A stretch of 27,570 nucleotides of DNA from 73-13 sp035556395 (lineage in GTDB: Bacteria > Actinomycetota > Actinomycetes > Actinomycetales > Microbacteriaceae), in the NCBI GenBank assembly GCA_035556395.1, contig DATMFB010000018.1, positions 1-27,570 on the forward strand, written 5' to 3'. The position numbers and the translations under genes are program-made. Positions 15,145-24,224 of this stretch are shown here, piece after piece (the stretch's first letter is position 1; every line of letters starts with the position of its first letter). Below the pieces are notes generated by a model. It worked only from the letters and a program-made list of their open reading frames with translations. It searched no databases and was not told the DNA's origin.

Positions 15145-16119
15145 TCAGCCGGCGCGGCGCGTGCGCCGGCCCATGAGCGCCTTGACGCCGGCGACCGCCG
15201 TGCCGAGGATGCCGTCGGGCAGGAAGCGGATCACGAGGACGAGGATGAGGCCCGACAGCAGCGCGCTGACCGCCGGCAGCGACTGGAGCTGGATCGTGAT
15301 GCCGTAGTAGATGACGACGACGCCGATGACCGGCCCCCAGACGGTGCCGAGGCCGCCGATGATCGCCATCACGATGATGGTGATCGACCAGTCGAGGCTG
15401 AACGCGGAGAACGGCTCGATGCTCGCCTTCTGCAGGGCGAACAGTCCGCCGCCGAGCGCGGTCAGCGCACCGGAGAGCAGCATCGCGATCATCTTCATGG
15501 AGAACGGCGAGATGCCCAGGCTGTCGGCGATGTCCTCGCCATCGCGCACGGACCGCAGCCGCAGGCCGAGCGAGCTGTGGATGACGAGGATGCTGACCAC
15601 AAGCGCGATGCCCGCCGCCGCGACCGCCCAGAGATACAGCGTCCTGGAGTCGGGGATGAGAGCGAGCGGTGCGCTGATCCCTCGGGTGCCGCCCGTGAAC
15701 TCCCAGGTCGTCATCCAGGTCATGGCCGCGAGCGCGACCGCGAGCGTGCCGATCGTGAAGTAGAAGCCGCGCAGCCGGAACAGGATGAGCCCGAGGACCG
15801 CCGCGAAGAGCGCCCCGGCGACCACCGCGAGCGCGAGGGCGAGCCAGACGGGAGTCTCGAGCCCGCGCAGCAGCATGACGACGGTGTACGAGCCGACCCC
15901 GACGAACGCGGACGGCGCGAGCGAGAACTGGCCGGCGACGCCGCCGATGAGGTTCCACGCCGAGACGAGGCAGACGTAGAGCAGCAGTGTCGTGAGGACG
16001 GACACCTGGTAGCGGCCGAGCGCGCCCTGCAGACCGATCAGCACGGCGAGGCCCACGACGAGTCCGATCAGTGAGCGGTTGCGCGCGGGCGCGACGCCCG
16101 CATCGAACAGCCGCCTCAT
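15145..16119 (-). CDS. livM: Branched-chain-amino-acid-type ABC permease, LivM family
   Basis: A 324-residue inner-membrane permease with about ten hydrophobic segments. LivM family signatures are visible: LLYVCLVSAWNLIGGVAGQFSLAPSAFVGVGSY near residue 50 and the ATPase-coupling loop SSLGLRLRSVRDGEDIADSLGI near 200, followed by the IIGGLGTVWGPVIG signature. With LivH it forms the transmembrane channel. ATG 16119 overlaps the livH stop by four bases (ATGA), so synthesis is coupled. It is the last gene of the operon. The family also transports urea, amides and aromatic acids, so the cargo is not fixed by homology. Confidence 0.93.
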   Translation of the reverse strand: MRRLFDAGVAPARNRSLIGLVVGLAVLIGLQGALGRYQVSVLTTLLLYVCLVSAWNLIGGVAGQFSLAPSAFVGVGSYTVVMLLRGLETPVWLALALAVVAGALFAAVLGLILFRLRGFYFTIGTLAVALAAMTWMTTWEFTGGTRGISAPLALIPDSRTLYLWAVAAAGIALVVSILVIHSSLGLRLRSVRDGEDIADSLGISPFSMKMIAMLLSGALTALGGGLFALQKASIEPFSAFSLDWSITIIVMAIIGGLGTVWGPVIGVVVIYYGITIQLQSLPAVSALLSGLILVLVIRFLPDGILGTAVAGVKALMGRRTRRAG

Positions 16120-17018
16120 GCCCGGGCCCCCGAATGGCGAATCGCCCCTTGGCGGTTGCGCGCCGCGTCGAGCACGCGCTCGGCGACCGGCTTGGCCGCG
16201 AGCACGATGAGGAAGAAGGCGTAGATGACGAAGTCGCGATACTGACCGCCGAGCAGTGCCCCGCCCACGCTCTGCACGAGCCCGAGGACGAGTCCACCGA
16301 TGAGGGTGCCCCACGCGCTGCCCGTGCCGCCGAGCACGACGACGGTGAAGCCGATCAGGATGTAGCCCATGCCCGAGGTCGGCGTGAAGGAGTAGGCGGT
16401 GCCGATGAAGACGCCGCCGATCGCAGCGACCGCGGCCGACGCCGCGAACGTGATCGCGTACACCGCGTTCACATTGATCCCCATCGTGCCGGCCGTCGAC
16501 GGGTCGGTCGACGCCGCGCGCAACGCCGCGCCCCAGCGCGTGTGCCGCATCACGAGATAGATGACGACGGTCAGCGCGACGCCGATCCCGAGACCGACGA
16601 CGTCGATCACCCGGACCTGCTGACCGAAGAGGTTCATGCCGGCCGTCGAGTACGTCGATGGCAGCTTGCGCGGGTCGCCGCCCGCGAGCGCCGTGAGCCC
16701 GGCGCTGATGACGAGGGAGAGTCCGAAAGTGGCGACGAGCGGCGGCTCGAGTCCCCGCCGCAGCAAGCCGGTGAGCAGGTAGCGCTGGACGGGATAGGCG
16801 AGCGCGGCGAGCACCGGGACGACGAGGACGAGGGACAGGAATGGATCGAGGCCGAGCCACGTGACCACGAGCGATGAGGCATAGGCGCCCACGACGATGA
16901 GCTCGCCGTGCGCCAGGTTCACCAGCTTCATGACACCGAACACGAGCGACAGCCCGAGCCCGATCGTGGCGTAGAGTCCACCGGTCAGCAGACCGGCGAC
17001 GATGACCCCGAGATCCAT
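16116..17018 (-). CDS. livH: Branched-chain-amino-acid-type ABC permease, LivH family
   Basis: A 300-residue membrane permease. The N-terminus LLTGGLYATIGLGLSLVFGVMKLVNLAHGE is the LivH hallmark; the coupling-helix motif RAASTDPSTAGTMGIN and the GGTGSAWGTLIGG signature follow. It pairs with LivM. The start ATG 17018 follows GAGGGACGGGA on the minus strand and lies 17 bases after the binding-protein stop; the gene overlaps livM by four bases. Confidence 0.94.
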   Translation of the reverse strand: MDLGVIVAGLLTGGLYATIGLGLSLVFGVMKLVNLAHGELIVVGAYASSLVVTWLGLDPFLSLVLVVPVLAALAYPVQRYLLTGLLRRGLEPPLVATFGLSLVISAGLTALAGGDPRKLPSTYSTAGMNLFGQQVRVIDVVGLGIGVALTVVIYLVMRHTRWGAALRAASTDPSTAGTMGINVNAVYAITFAASAAVAAIGGVFIGTAYSFTPTSGMGYILIGFTVVVLGGTGSAWGTLIGGLVLGLVQSVGGALLGGQYRDFVIYAFFLIVLAAKPVAERVLDAARNRQGAIRHSGARA

Positions 17019-17035
17019 TCCCGTCCCTCTCCCCG

Positions 17036-18265
17036 CTACTGCTGGAGTCCGACGACCGGCGTGACGAGCTCCGCCTCGCCGTCCGAGGGGAACACCTGCA
17101 GCTGCGCGTTGCCGAACCACTGCACCGTCGCCGCATCCGCGGGGAAGGTGTGGTCGGGGCGGAACTTCACGTGCCCGGTCGGGTACTCCTTGTTCGTCGC
17201 GGCGATCGCGTCGTTGACCGCCGCGCCGTCCGTCGTGCCGGCCGTCGCGATGGCGTCGAGCAGGATCCGGGCGGCCGTGTACGAGGCGAGGACCGAGCTG
17301 GCATCGACGTTCTGGCCGTACTCGGCGACGACCTTCGCGACGAGGTCCGCCCACTCGGGCGCGTCCGACGGGTTCGCGAGGTAGACGTTCGACGTCGCCT
17401 CCGCGGTCTCGCCGAGCACCGCCTGGAACGCGGCCGAGCTGCTGCACTTCAGGCAGAACGCGAGGTCCGGCACGTAGTCGAGCGCCTTCATCTGCTCCCA
17501 CAGGGCGAACGCGTCCGGCGGGATCAGGATGGCGAGCAGGATGTCCGCCCCGGCGGCCTTCGCCGCGTTGATGTCGGCCGTGAAGTCCGTCGTGCCGGCC
17601 GGGTTGTCGGCGCGGTAGACGATCTCGTAGCCCTTACCGGACGCTTCGGCCTCCCACAGTCCGCCCGTGGCGACGCCGTCCTCTTCCGTGTCGGCGAAGA
17701 TCACGACCTTCTTGTCGGTGTCGGCGAGGTCGGCCGTCGCGTAGACGATGTCGGAGAACTGCTGCTCGTCCATGAACAGGTTCCACGCGTACTGCCAGCC
17801 GTCGGGGTTGCCCCCGGCCCACGCTCCGTTCGGCGTGAGCGTGCTGACCATCGGCACGCCCTCGAGGTCGGCGACGTTCGATGCCGGGATCGTCAGCCCC
17901 GGGGTGACGGAACCGAGCAGGCCCGCGACGCCGTCGTTCAGCACGAGGGTGCGCGCCTGGTCGGCGACCTTGTTCGGGTCGGTCTCGTTGTCGAGGAGGA
18001 CGAGCTCGACCGGGTGCGCGACCCCGTCGAGCACGATGCCGCCGCCGGCGTTCACATCGTCGACCGCGGCCTGGTAGCCGGCCTGGATGATCGGGCCGAA
18101 GCTCGCGAGGCCGCCGGTGAGCGGGAGGCTCGCACCGATCTTGATCGCGTCGCCCGCGGAAGGCGCGTCGGTCGATCCGCCTCCGCCGCCATCCGTGGCC
18201 TGGCACCCCGCGAGCGCGAGCGCGGTGACGCCCAGCGCTGCGAGAATCTTCGTTGACTTCTGCAT
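17036..18265 (-). CDS. ABC transporter substrate-binding lipoprotein (LivK-like, Peripla_BP_6)
   Basis: A 409-residue exported lipoprotein. The signal peptide ends in the lipobox LAGC with the lipidated Cys21, followed by a Gly-rich linker. The mature part is a type I periplasmic-binding fold: IKIGASLPLTGGLASFG, ELVLLDNETDPNKVADQARTLV, the GVAGLLGSVTPGLTIPASNVAD binding region and KKVVIFADTEEDG. It delivers the ligand to LivH/LivM. The ligand pocket cannot be read by eye, and with the surrounding oxidases an aromatic or other organic acid is as likely as an amino acid. AAGGAG lies five bases before ATG 18265. The gene is unusually placed second in the operon, after the fused ATPase. Confidence 0.93.
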   Translation of the reverse strand: MQKSTKILAALGVTALALAGCQATDGGGGGSTDAPSAGDAIKIGASLPLTGGLASFGPIIQAGYQAAVDDVNAGGGIVLDGVAHPVELVLLDNETDPNKVADQARTLVLNDGVAGLLGSVTPGLTIPASNVADLEGVPMVSTLTPNGAWAGGNPDGWQYAWNLFMDEQQFSDIVYATADLADTDKKVVIFADTEEDGVATGGLWEAEASGKGYEIVYRADNPAGTTDFTADINAAKAAGADILLAILIPPDAFALWEQMKALDYVPDLAFCLKCSSSAAFQAVLGETAEATSNVYLANPSDAPEWADLVAKVVAEYGQNVDASSVLASYTAARILLDAIATAGTTDGAAVNDAIAATNKEYPTGHVKFRPDHTFPADAATVQWFGNAQLQVFPSDGEAELVTPVVGLQQ

Positions 18266-18334
18266 CTGTGCTCCTTGGTTCGTGATTTCGGTTTCTCTGG
18301 TGTGGTCGACCGGATCGCTCCGGCGCGACCTGGG

Positions 18335-19837
<1,503 letters not shown>

Positions 19838-19895
19838 GATCGCGTTCCTCCTCGAACGATCCGCGCGCTCGACCGGTCTCGGCCGTCGCACAGCA

Positions 19896-19910
19896 AACAG
19901 CGGCGCTGTT
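19896..19910. promoter_or_regulatory. Perfect palindrome AACAGCGGCGCTGTT, candidate operator of the ABC operon
   Basis: A 15-base perfect dyad (7-1-7) 59 bases before the minus-strand GTG at 19837. On the minus strand TACCGT (19922-19917) could be a -10 element with TTCAGC (19945-19940) 17 bases upstream as -35; the transcription start would then fall at the edge of the palindrome, a classic repressor position. The promoter boxes are weak, the dyad itself is exact. Confidence 0.45.
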
Positions 19911-19982
19911 ACTGGGACGGTATTGGCGGGCGCGGACGTGCTGAAGCGAATGCGCAGAGTCCCGCAGTATCTGGCCTGAGTC

Positions 19983-20000
19983 CGCAGGAATCGGACAGCG
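19983..20000 (+). promoter_or_regulatory. Shared regulatory motif CGCAGGAWTCGGACWGCG, copy 2
   Basis: This site reads CGCAGGAATCGGACAGCG and matches the motif at 14022-14039 at 16 of 18 positions. It has the same orientation relative to its downstream gene, and the final C of GGAC is 63 bases before the cupin ATG at 20060. It overlaps the place expected for a -35 box (17 bases before TAGTAT at 20009-20014) and lies inside GTCCG-N7-CGGAC. Overlap with -35 is typical of AraC-type activators. Confidence 0.6.
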
Positions 20001-20008
20001 AGTGCGAC

Positions 20009-20025
20009 TAGTATTTGTCTGACAA
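20009..20025 (+). promoter_or_regulatory. Probable -10 box TAGTAT and FadR-like operator TTGTCTGACAA
   Basis: TAGTAT (20009-20014) is the best -10 hexamer in the window and stands in an A/T-rich patch. It is followed at once by TTGTC-T-GACAA (20015-20025), an exact 5-1-5 palindrome that fits the GntR/FCD (FadR-type) consensus TNGTNNNACNA. A protein bound there would cover the transcription start of the cupin-oxidase operon. A GntR/FCD gene lies at 754-1428, but nothing ties the two together directly. Confidence 0.5.
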
Positions 20026-20028
20026 TCG

Positions 20029-20044
20029 TGAACGAAGTCGTTCA
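20029..20044. promoter_or_regulatory. Dyad TGAACGA-AG-TCGTTCA in the cupin leader
   Basis: An exact 7-2-7 inverted repeat that ends at the start of the Shine-Dalgarno region (AAGAAAGAGG, 20044-20053) of the cupin gene. It may be a second operator; the two-base centre makes a hairpin without rearrangement unlikely. Confidence 0.4.
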
Positions 20045-20059
20045 AGAAAGAGGCATCCC

Positions 20060-20464
20060 ATGCGCATCGTCTCCGGCCGTTCCGGCGCACCGTCGAACCC
20101 CGCAGCGAACACGTTCAACGGCGTCGTCTGGCAGGACGCGGTCATCACCGATCTGCCGAACGTGAAGGTGAACAACGTCACGTTCACCCCCGGCGGCCGC
20201 ACCTACTGGCACTTCCACGAGCAGGGCCAGCTCCTCCAGGTGTTCGTCGGCCAGGGCTACGTCGCCGGCGCCGACGGCGTCCCGCGCCTCATGAAGGAAG
20301 GCGACACCGTCTACATCGAGCCGGGCGAGCGCCACTGGCACGGCGGCACCCAGGACTCCCTCTGCGGCCACACGGCCATCACGCTCGGCGGGACGACCTG
20401 GCTCGACGAGGTCACCGAGGAGGAGTACGAGGCGGCCGCGAAGCTCAACGGGATCCGCGAGTGA
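20060..20464 (+). CDS. Small single-domain cupin protein
   Basis: A 134-residue cupin_2 protein. Motif 1 is G46-R-T-Y-W-H51-F-H53 with Gln57 in the place often held by Glu; motif 2 is G81-DTVYI-EPGERH92-WH94. A metal site of His51, His53, Gln57 and His92 is therefore likely. Close relatives include (R)-hydroxynitrile lyase-like and gamma-carboxymuconolactone-decarboxylase-associated cupins, often next to aromatic-degradation genes. ATG 20060 follows AAAGAGG; an upstream ATG at 20015 lies in the promoter and is rejected. The stop overlaps the oxidase start (GTGA), indicating coupled expression with the oxidase. Confidence 0.88.
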   Translation: MRIVSGRSGAPSNPAANTFNGVVWQDAVITDLPNVKVNNVTFTPGGRTYWHFHEQGQLLQVFVGQGYVAGADGVPRLMKEGDTVYIEPGERHWHGGTQDSLCGHTAITLGGTTWLDEVTEEEYEAAAKLNGIRE

Positions 20465-22032
20465 CCTACGTCGACGCTCCGGCGTTCGAACTGCCGGAGG
20501 CCGTCCGCGACGAGCTCGTCGCGGTCGTCGGACGCGAGCACGCGCTCGTGACCGACGCTGAGCGGGACGAGTACCGCGACCCCTACTGGTACCAGGAGGA
20601 CCGCACCTACGACTCCTCGCTCGTGCTCTTCCCCGCCACCACCGAGCAGGTGCAGGAGATCGTGCGGATCGCGAACCGCCACGAGGTCCCGCTCTGGGCC
20701 TCGAGCCAGGGCCGCAACAACGGCTACGGCGGCCCCTCGCCGCGGGTGCGCGGCTCCGTCCTCATCTCCTTCCGCGAGATGACCCGGGTGCTGGAGTACA
20801 ACGAGGAGCTCGGCTACGCCGTCGTCGAGCCCGGCGCCCGTTGGTTCGACCTCTACGACGTGCTGCACGCCAAGGGCGACCAGCACCTGCTCTCGATCCC
20901 CGACATCGGCTGGGGCTCGATCGTCGGCAACTCGCTCGACAACGGGATGACATACCTGCCGCTCGGCTCCGACTTCCAGGCGCAGACCGGCATGGAGATC
21001 GTGCTCGCCGACGGCTCCTTGCTGCGCACCGGCATGGGCGCGATGGACGGCAACCCGTCCTTCCACCTCTACAAGCGGGGCCTCGGCCCGGATATCCAGC
21101 CGCTCTTCACGCAAGGCAACTACGGCATCGTCGTCAAGATGGGCGTCTGGCTCATGAAGCGGCCGAAGGCGTATCGCCCGATGTATCTCATGGTCCCCCG
21201 CGACCATCAGATGGCACAGGCGGTCGACATCCTGCGTGAGCTCCGCCAGGAGGGCGTGATCCGCGGCGTACCGCTGCTCGAGAACCTCATCCTCCAGGGC
21301 GTGCACTTCCCCGAGCACTTCGGCAAGTTCCCCGCCGCCGACGCCACCTGGTCGGACGAGCGGCTCGACGAGCTCGCCGACGCGACGGGCATCGGCCGCT
21401 GGGGCGTGCGCACGCACCTGTGGGGCGAGCCGGAGGTGCTCGATGTGCACGAGCGCCGCATCCGCGAGGCCTGGTCGGCGATCGAGGGCTCGCGCGTCGA
21501 CACCTGGAAGACCTACACGGCCGACAACTGGGACGACCTGCAGGACGCGGGCTTCATGGACAAGATCGGCGGCGGCGTCCCGACGATGATGATGGTGGAG
21601 CGGATGCCGGACTTCGTCGGGCACATCGGCTTCAGCCCCGTCGTGCCGCTCGTCGGGGCCGAGGTCGAGAAGGTGTCCAACATCATCAAGGAGAAGGTGA
21701 TCGCGGCGACCGGCGGCAACTACACCTCGGCGATCTTCCCGACGAACGACCGCTCGGCGATCATCGTGTCCTCGCTGATCATGAACCGGGACGACGAGGC
21801 GAGCGTGCACGCCGCGTTCGCCACCGCGAAGGATCTGCTCGTCACGCTGTCGGCGCTCGGCTACGGCGAGTACCGCGCGCACCTGGACTTCATGGACGAC
21901 GCGAGCGACCAGTACGCCTTCGGCGACCATGCCTACAAGCGGTTCGTGACCGCCATCAAGGACGCGGTCGACCCGAAGGGCATCCTCTCCCCGGGCCGTC
22001 ACGGCGTCTGGCCCGCCCGCTACCGCGACTGA
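20461..22032 (+). CDS. Vanillyl-alcohol/eugenol oxidase-family flavoprotein (VAO/PCMH)
   Basis: A 523-residue FAD enzyme that follows fungal vanillyl-alcohol oxidase and bacterial eugenol oxidase/4-cresol dehydrogenase almost end to end. PCMH-type FAD segment: GRNNGYGGPSPRVRGSV (84-100) and PDIGWGSIVGN (147-157). His388 in GHIGFSP corresponds to the covalent-FAD His422 of VAO; Tyr471-Arg472 in GEYRAH correspond to the phenolate-binding Tyr503-Arg504; the end DPKGILSPGRHGVWP is the family signature. His rather than Tyr linkage favours an oxidase over a cresol dehydrogenase, and no cytochrome partner is present. Expected reaction: oxidation of a 4-alkyl- or 4-hydroxymethylphenol through a quinone methide, with H2O2. 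GTG 20461 overlaps the cupin stop. Confidence 0.93.
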   Translation: MTYVDAPAFELPEAVRDELVAVVGREHALVTDAERDEYRDPYWYQEDRTYDSSLVLFPATTEQVQEIVRIANRHEVPLWASSQGRNNGYGGPSPRVRGSVLISFREMTRVLEYNEELGYAVVEPGARWFDLYDVLHAKGDQHLLSIPDIGWGSIVGNSLDNGMTYLPLGSDFQAQTGMEIVLADGSLLRTGMGAMDGNPSFHLYKRGLGPDIQPLFTQGNYGIVVKMGVWLMKRPKAYRPMYLMVPRDHQMAQAVDILRELRQEGVIRGVPLLENLILQGVHFPEHFGKFPAADATWSDERLDELADATGIGRWGVRTHLWGEPEVLDVHERRIREAWSAIEGSRVDTWKTYTADNWDDLQDAGFMDKIGGGVPTMMMVERMPDFVGHIGFSPVVPLVGAEVEKVSNIIKEKVIAATGGNYTSAIFPTNDRSAIIVSSLIMNRDDEASVHAAFATAKDLLVTLSALGYGEYRAHLDFMDDASDQYAFGDHAYKRFVTAIKDAVDPKGILSPGRHGVWPARYRD

Positions 22033-22113
22033 TCGCGTTCTGACACCCGGTTTGCCCCGGTGCACGCTGTTTGAAGGGCGTGCACCGGGGCAAAGGGCGT
22101 GCGAGAACGCGAT
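22032..22113. repeat. 82-base long palindrome between oxidase and MFS genes
   Basis: Outer arms ATCGCGTTCT (22032-22041) and AGAACGCGAT (22104-22113) are exact, inner arms of 17 bases (22051-22067 and 22078-22094) are exact, and the nine-base middle segments pair partly. The loop is ten bases (22068-22077). About 31 of 36 positions per arm can pair. It begins on the last base of the oxidase stop codon and ends 43 bases before the MFS ATG. No T run follows. It may be a terminator/attenuator that lowers MFS expression, an mRNA-stabilising hairpin, or a non-autonomous palindromic element. Confidence 0.8.
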
Positions 22114-22156
22114 TCCCTCGTGCGATACGGTGGTGCGCCGGCAGAAGGGAGAGCAG

Positions 22157-23437
22157 ATGACCGAAGCCGAAACCGCGCCGCCGACCCGCTGGAAGCGGAA
22201 CGTCGTGCTCTTCCTCACCGGGCAGATCTTCTCCATGTTCGGCTCGATGCTCGTGCTCTACGTGATCATGTGGCACCTGACGCTCGAGACGAAGTCGGGC
22301 GTCGTCATGACGCTCGTCGTCCTCATCGGGATGCTGCCCGAGGCGATCGTGTCGATCTTCGGCGGCGTCTGGGCGGACCGGCTCAACCGCAAGCGACTCA
22401 TCATCCTGGCCGACGGGACGATCGCGATCGTCACGGTCGTGCTCGCGTTCATCATGCTCGGCGGATACCAGGAGCTCTGGATCATCCTGCTCATCTCCGG
22501 CATCCGCTCGTTCTTCGCGGGCATCCAGCGGCCGGCCGCCTCCGCGCTGCTGCCGCAGCTCGTCCCGGCCGAGCAGCTGCTGCGGATCAACGGGATCTTC
22601 CAGGGGCTCATGGCCGGCATGATGATCCTCGCGCCGGCCGTCGCCGCGGCCATCTACGCGACGTGGGGCATCGTGCCGGCGTTCTTCATCGACGCGGTGA
22701 CCGCGGCGATCGGCATCGGCTTCCTGCTGCTCATCCCCGTCGCGACGGTTCGGTCCGGCGAGGGACGCAGCTACTTCGGCGATCTGCGCGACGGGCTCCG
22801 GTACACGTTCACCCACCCGCTCATCCGCTGGGCGCTCGGCGTCCTCGCGGTCGTCATGCTGCTCGGCGCGGCGCCGTCGTTCCTGACGCCGCTGATGATC
22901 GCCCGCAGCTTCGGCGAGGAGGTGTGGATGCTCACCGCGAACGAGATCGCCTTCAGCGTCGGGATGCTCGCCGGCAGCGCCATCATCGCGGCGTTCGCGC
23001 CGAAGCTGCGGCGACTCGTCGTCGTGGTGGCGACGATCGCGGTCGTCTTCGGCGCGATCAACATCGGGCTCGGGCTCAGCCCCAACATCTGGGTCTTCAT
23101 CGCGTTCATGCTGCTCTGCGGGCTCGCGATCCCGATCATGCAGACGCCGCTGACGACGCTCTTCCAGCTCAAGGCCGACCCCGAGTACCTCGGTCGGGTG
23201 TTCGGCCTCGTCGGCGTCGTCATGTCGCTTGCGATGCCGCTCGGCATGGCGCTCTTCGGCCCGTTCGCGGACGTCGTGTCGATCGAGTCGCTGCTCATCG
23301 CGGCCGGCATCGCGACGTTCATCGTGATGGGCATCGCCATGCTGCTGCCGAGCGGTCGCCGCGCCATGCGCGAGGGCGTGGTCCCGGCGGGCACCGCTCC
23401 CGAGCTCCCCCTCGACTCCCGGCAGCCGCACCCGTAG
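22157..23437 (+). CDS. MFS transporter (MFS_3 / drug-efflux type)
   Basis: A 426-residue membrane protein with about twelve hydrophobic segments and a central loop near residues 195-215 (ATVRSGEGRSYFGDLRDGLRYTF). The MFS motif A GVWADRLNRKR (70-80) lies between helices 2 and 3, and the pattern IQRPAASALLPQLVPAEQLLRINGI is typical of the EntS/TetV-like MFS_3 exporters. In this setting it may export a toxic phenolic or the product of the oxidase, or take up substrate. ATG 22157 follows AAGGGAGAGC. It is separated from the oxidase by a long palindrome and could be transcribed with it. Confidence 0.9.
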   Translation: MTEAETAPPTRWKRNVVLFLTGQIFSMFGSMLVLYVIMWHLTLETKSGVVMTLVVLIGMLPEAIVSIFGGVWADRLNRKRLIILADGTIAIVTVVLAFIMLGGYQELWIILLISGIRSFFAGIQRPAASALLPQLVPAEQLLRINGIFQGLMAGMMILAPAVAAAIYATWGIVPAFFIDAVTAAIGIGFLLLIPVATVRSGEGRSYFGDLRDGLRYTFTHPLIRWALGVLAVVMLLGAAPSFLTPLMIARSFGEEVWMLTANEIAFSVGMLAGSAIIAAFAPKLRRLVVVVATIAVVFGAINIGLGLSPNIWVFIAFMLLCGLAIPIMQTPLTTLFQLKADPEYLGRVFGLVGVVMSLAMPLGMALFGPFADVVSIESLLIAAGIATFIVMGIAMLLPSGRRAMREGVVPAGTAPELPLDSRQPHP

Positions 23438-23444
23438 CCGACGC

Positions 23445-24194
23445 TCAGCGCGCCGAGAACCCTCCGTCGGCGAGGACGACGGCGCCGGTCACAAACGAGG
23501 CGCGCGACGAGGCGAGGAACGCGATGACCTCCGCGATCTCCTCCGGCTGCGCGACACGACCGATCGGGTGGAGCCCGGCGATCTCCGCCCAGGCCGCGTC
23601 CTCGAGGTGGTCGAGCAGCGGCGTGCGCACATAGCCGGGCGCGACCGCGTTGACCCGCACCCCCGAGTCACCGGCTTCGAGCGCCGCGGTCTTCGTCAGG
23701 CCGGCGAGCGCGTGCTTGCTCGAGTTGTATGCGGCCGTGTACGCCTGACCGTTGACCGAGGTGATCGAGCCGGTGACGACGATCGACCCGCTGCCCTGCG
23801 GGATCATGTGACGGAGCTGGCTGCGCAGCGCGTAGTACACGCCGATGAGGTTGACCTCGATGACCTGCCGCCAGATCGCCGGATCGCTCTCCGTGATGGG
23901 GCCGAACTCGCCCGTGATCCCGGCGTTGTTGACCGCGACGTCGAGCCCGCCGAAGGCCTCGAGCGCGAAGCGCACCGCAGCCTCGGCCTCCTCGAGCACG
24001 GAGACGTCCTGGCGGAATGCGCGGGCGTCGCCGCCGGCGGCGACGATCGAGGCGACCACGTCCTCCGCCGCCTCGAGCCGGATGTCGCTGACGACGACCC
24101 CGGCTCCCCGCTGCGCGAGATGCATCGCCGTCGCGGCACCGATCCCGGACCCGCCGCCGGTGACGAGCGCGACCTGTCCCTCGAAGTCCTTCAT
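23445..24194 (-). CDS. Short-chain dehydrogenase/reductase (classical SDR)
   Basis: A 249-residue SDR. Cofactor motif TGGGSGIG (12-19), Asp37 after the second strand (VVVSDIR, NAD preference), NNAG (89-92), and the catalytic set Asn115, Ser143, Tyr156 and Lys160 (YNSSK). The C-terminus FVTGAVVLADGGFSAR is the classical SDR ending. It probably oxidises a secondary alcohol. ATG 24194 is chosen over GTG 24197 because AAGGGA lies seven bases before the ATG. Last gene of the minus-strand operon, 30 bases after the MDR gene; its stop is seven bases from the convergent MFS stop. Confidence 0.93.
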   Translation of the reverse strand: MKDFEGQVALVTGGGSGIGAATAMHLAQRGAGVVVSDIRLEAAEDVVASIVAAGGDARAFRQDVSVLEEAEAAVRFALEAFGGLDVAVNNAGITGEFGPITESDPAIWRQVIEVNLIGVYYALRSQLRHMIPQGSGSIVVTGSITSVNGQAYTAAYNSSKHALAGLTKTAALEAGDSGVRVNAVAPGYVRTPLLDHLEDAAWAEIAGLHPIGRVAQPEEIAEVIAFLASSRASFVTGAVVLADGGFSAR

Positions 24195-24224
24195 CACGGA
24201 GTCCCTTCGGCCCTCGAACCGAGG

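Noticed and set aside
20461..22032. Naming the oxidase 4-cresol dehydrogenase (pchF)
   Set aside because: The covalent-FAD position aligns with His388 as in VAO/eugenol oxidase, the C-terminus is closer to VAO, and no cytochrome subunit gene is nearby.
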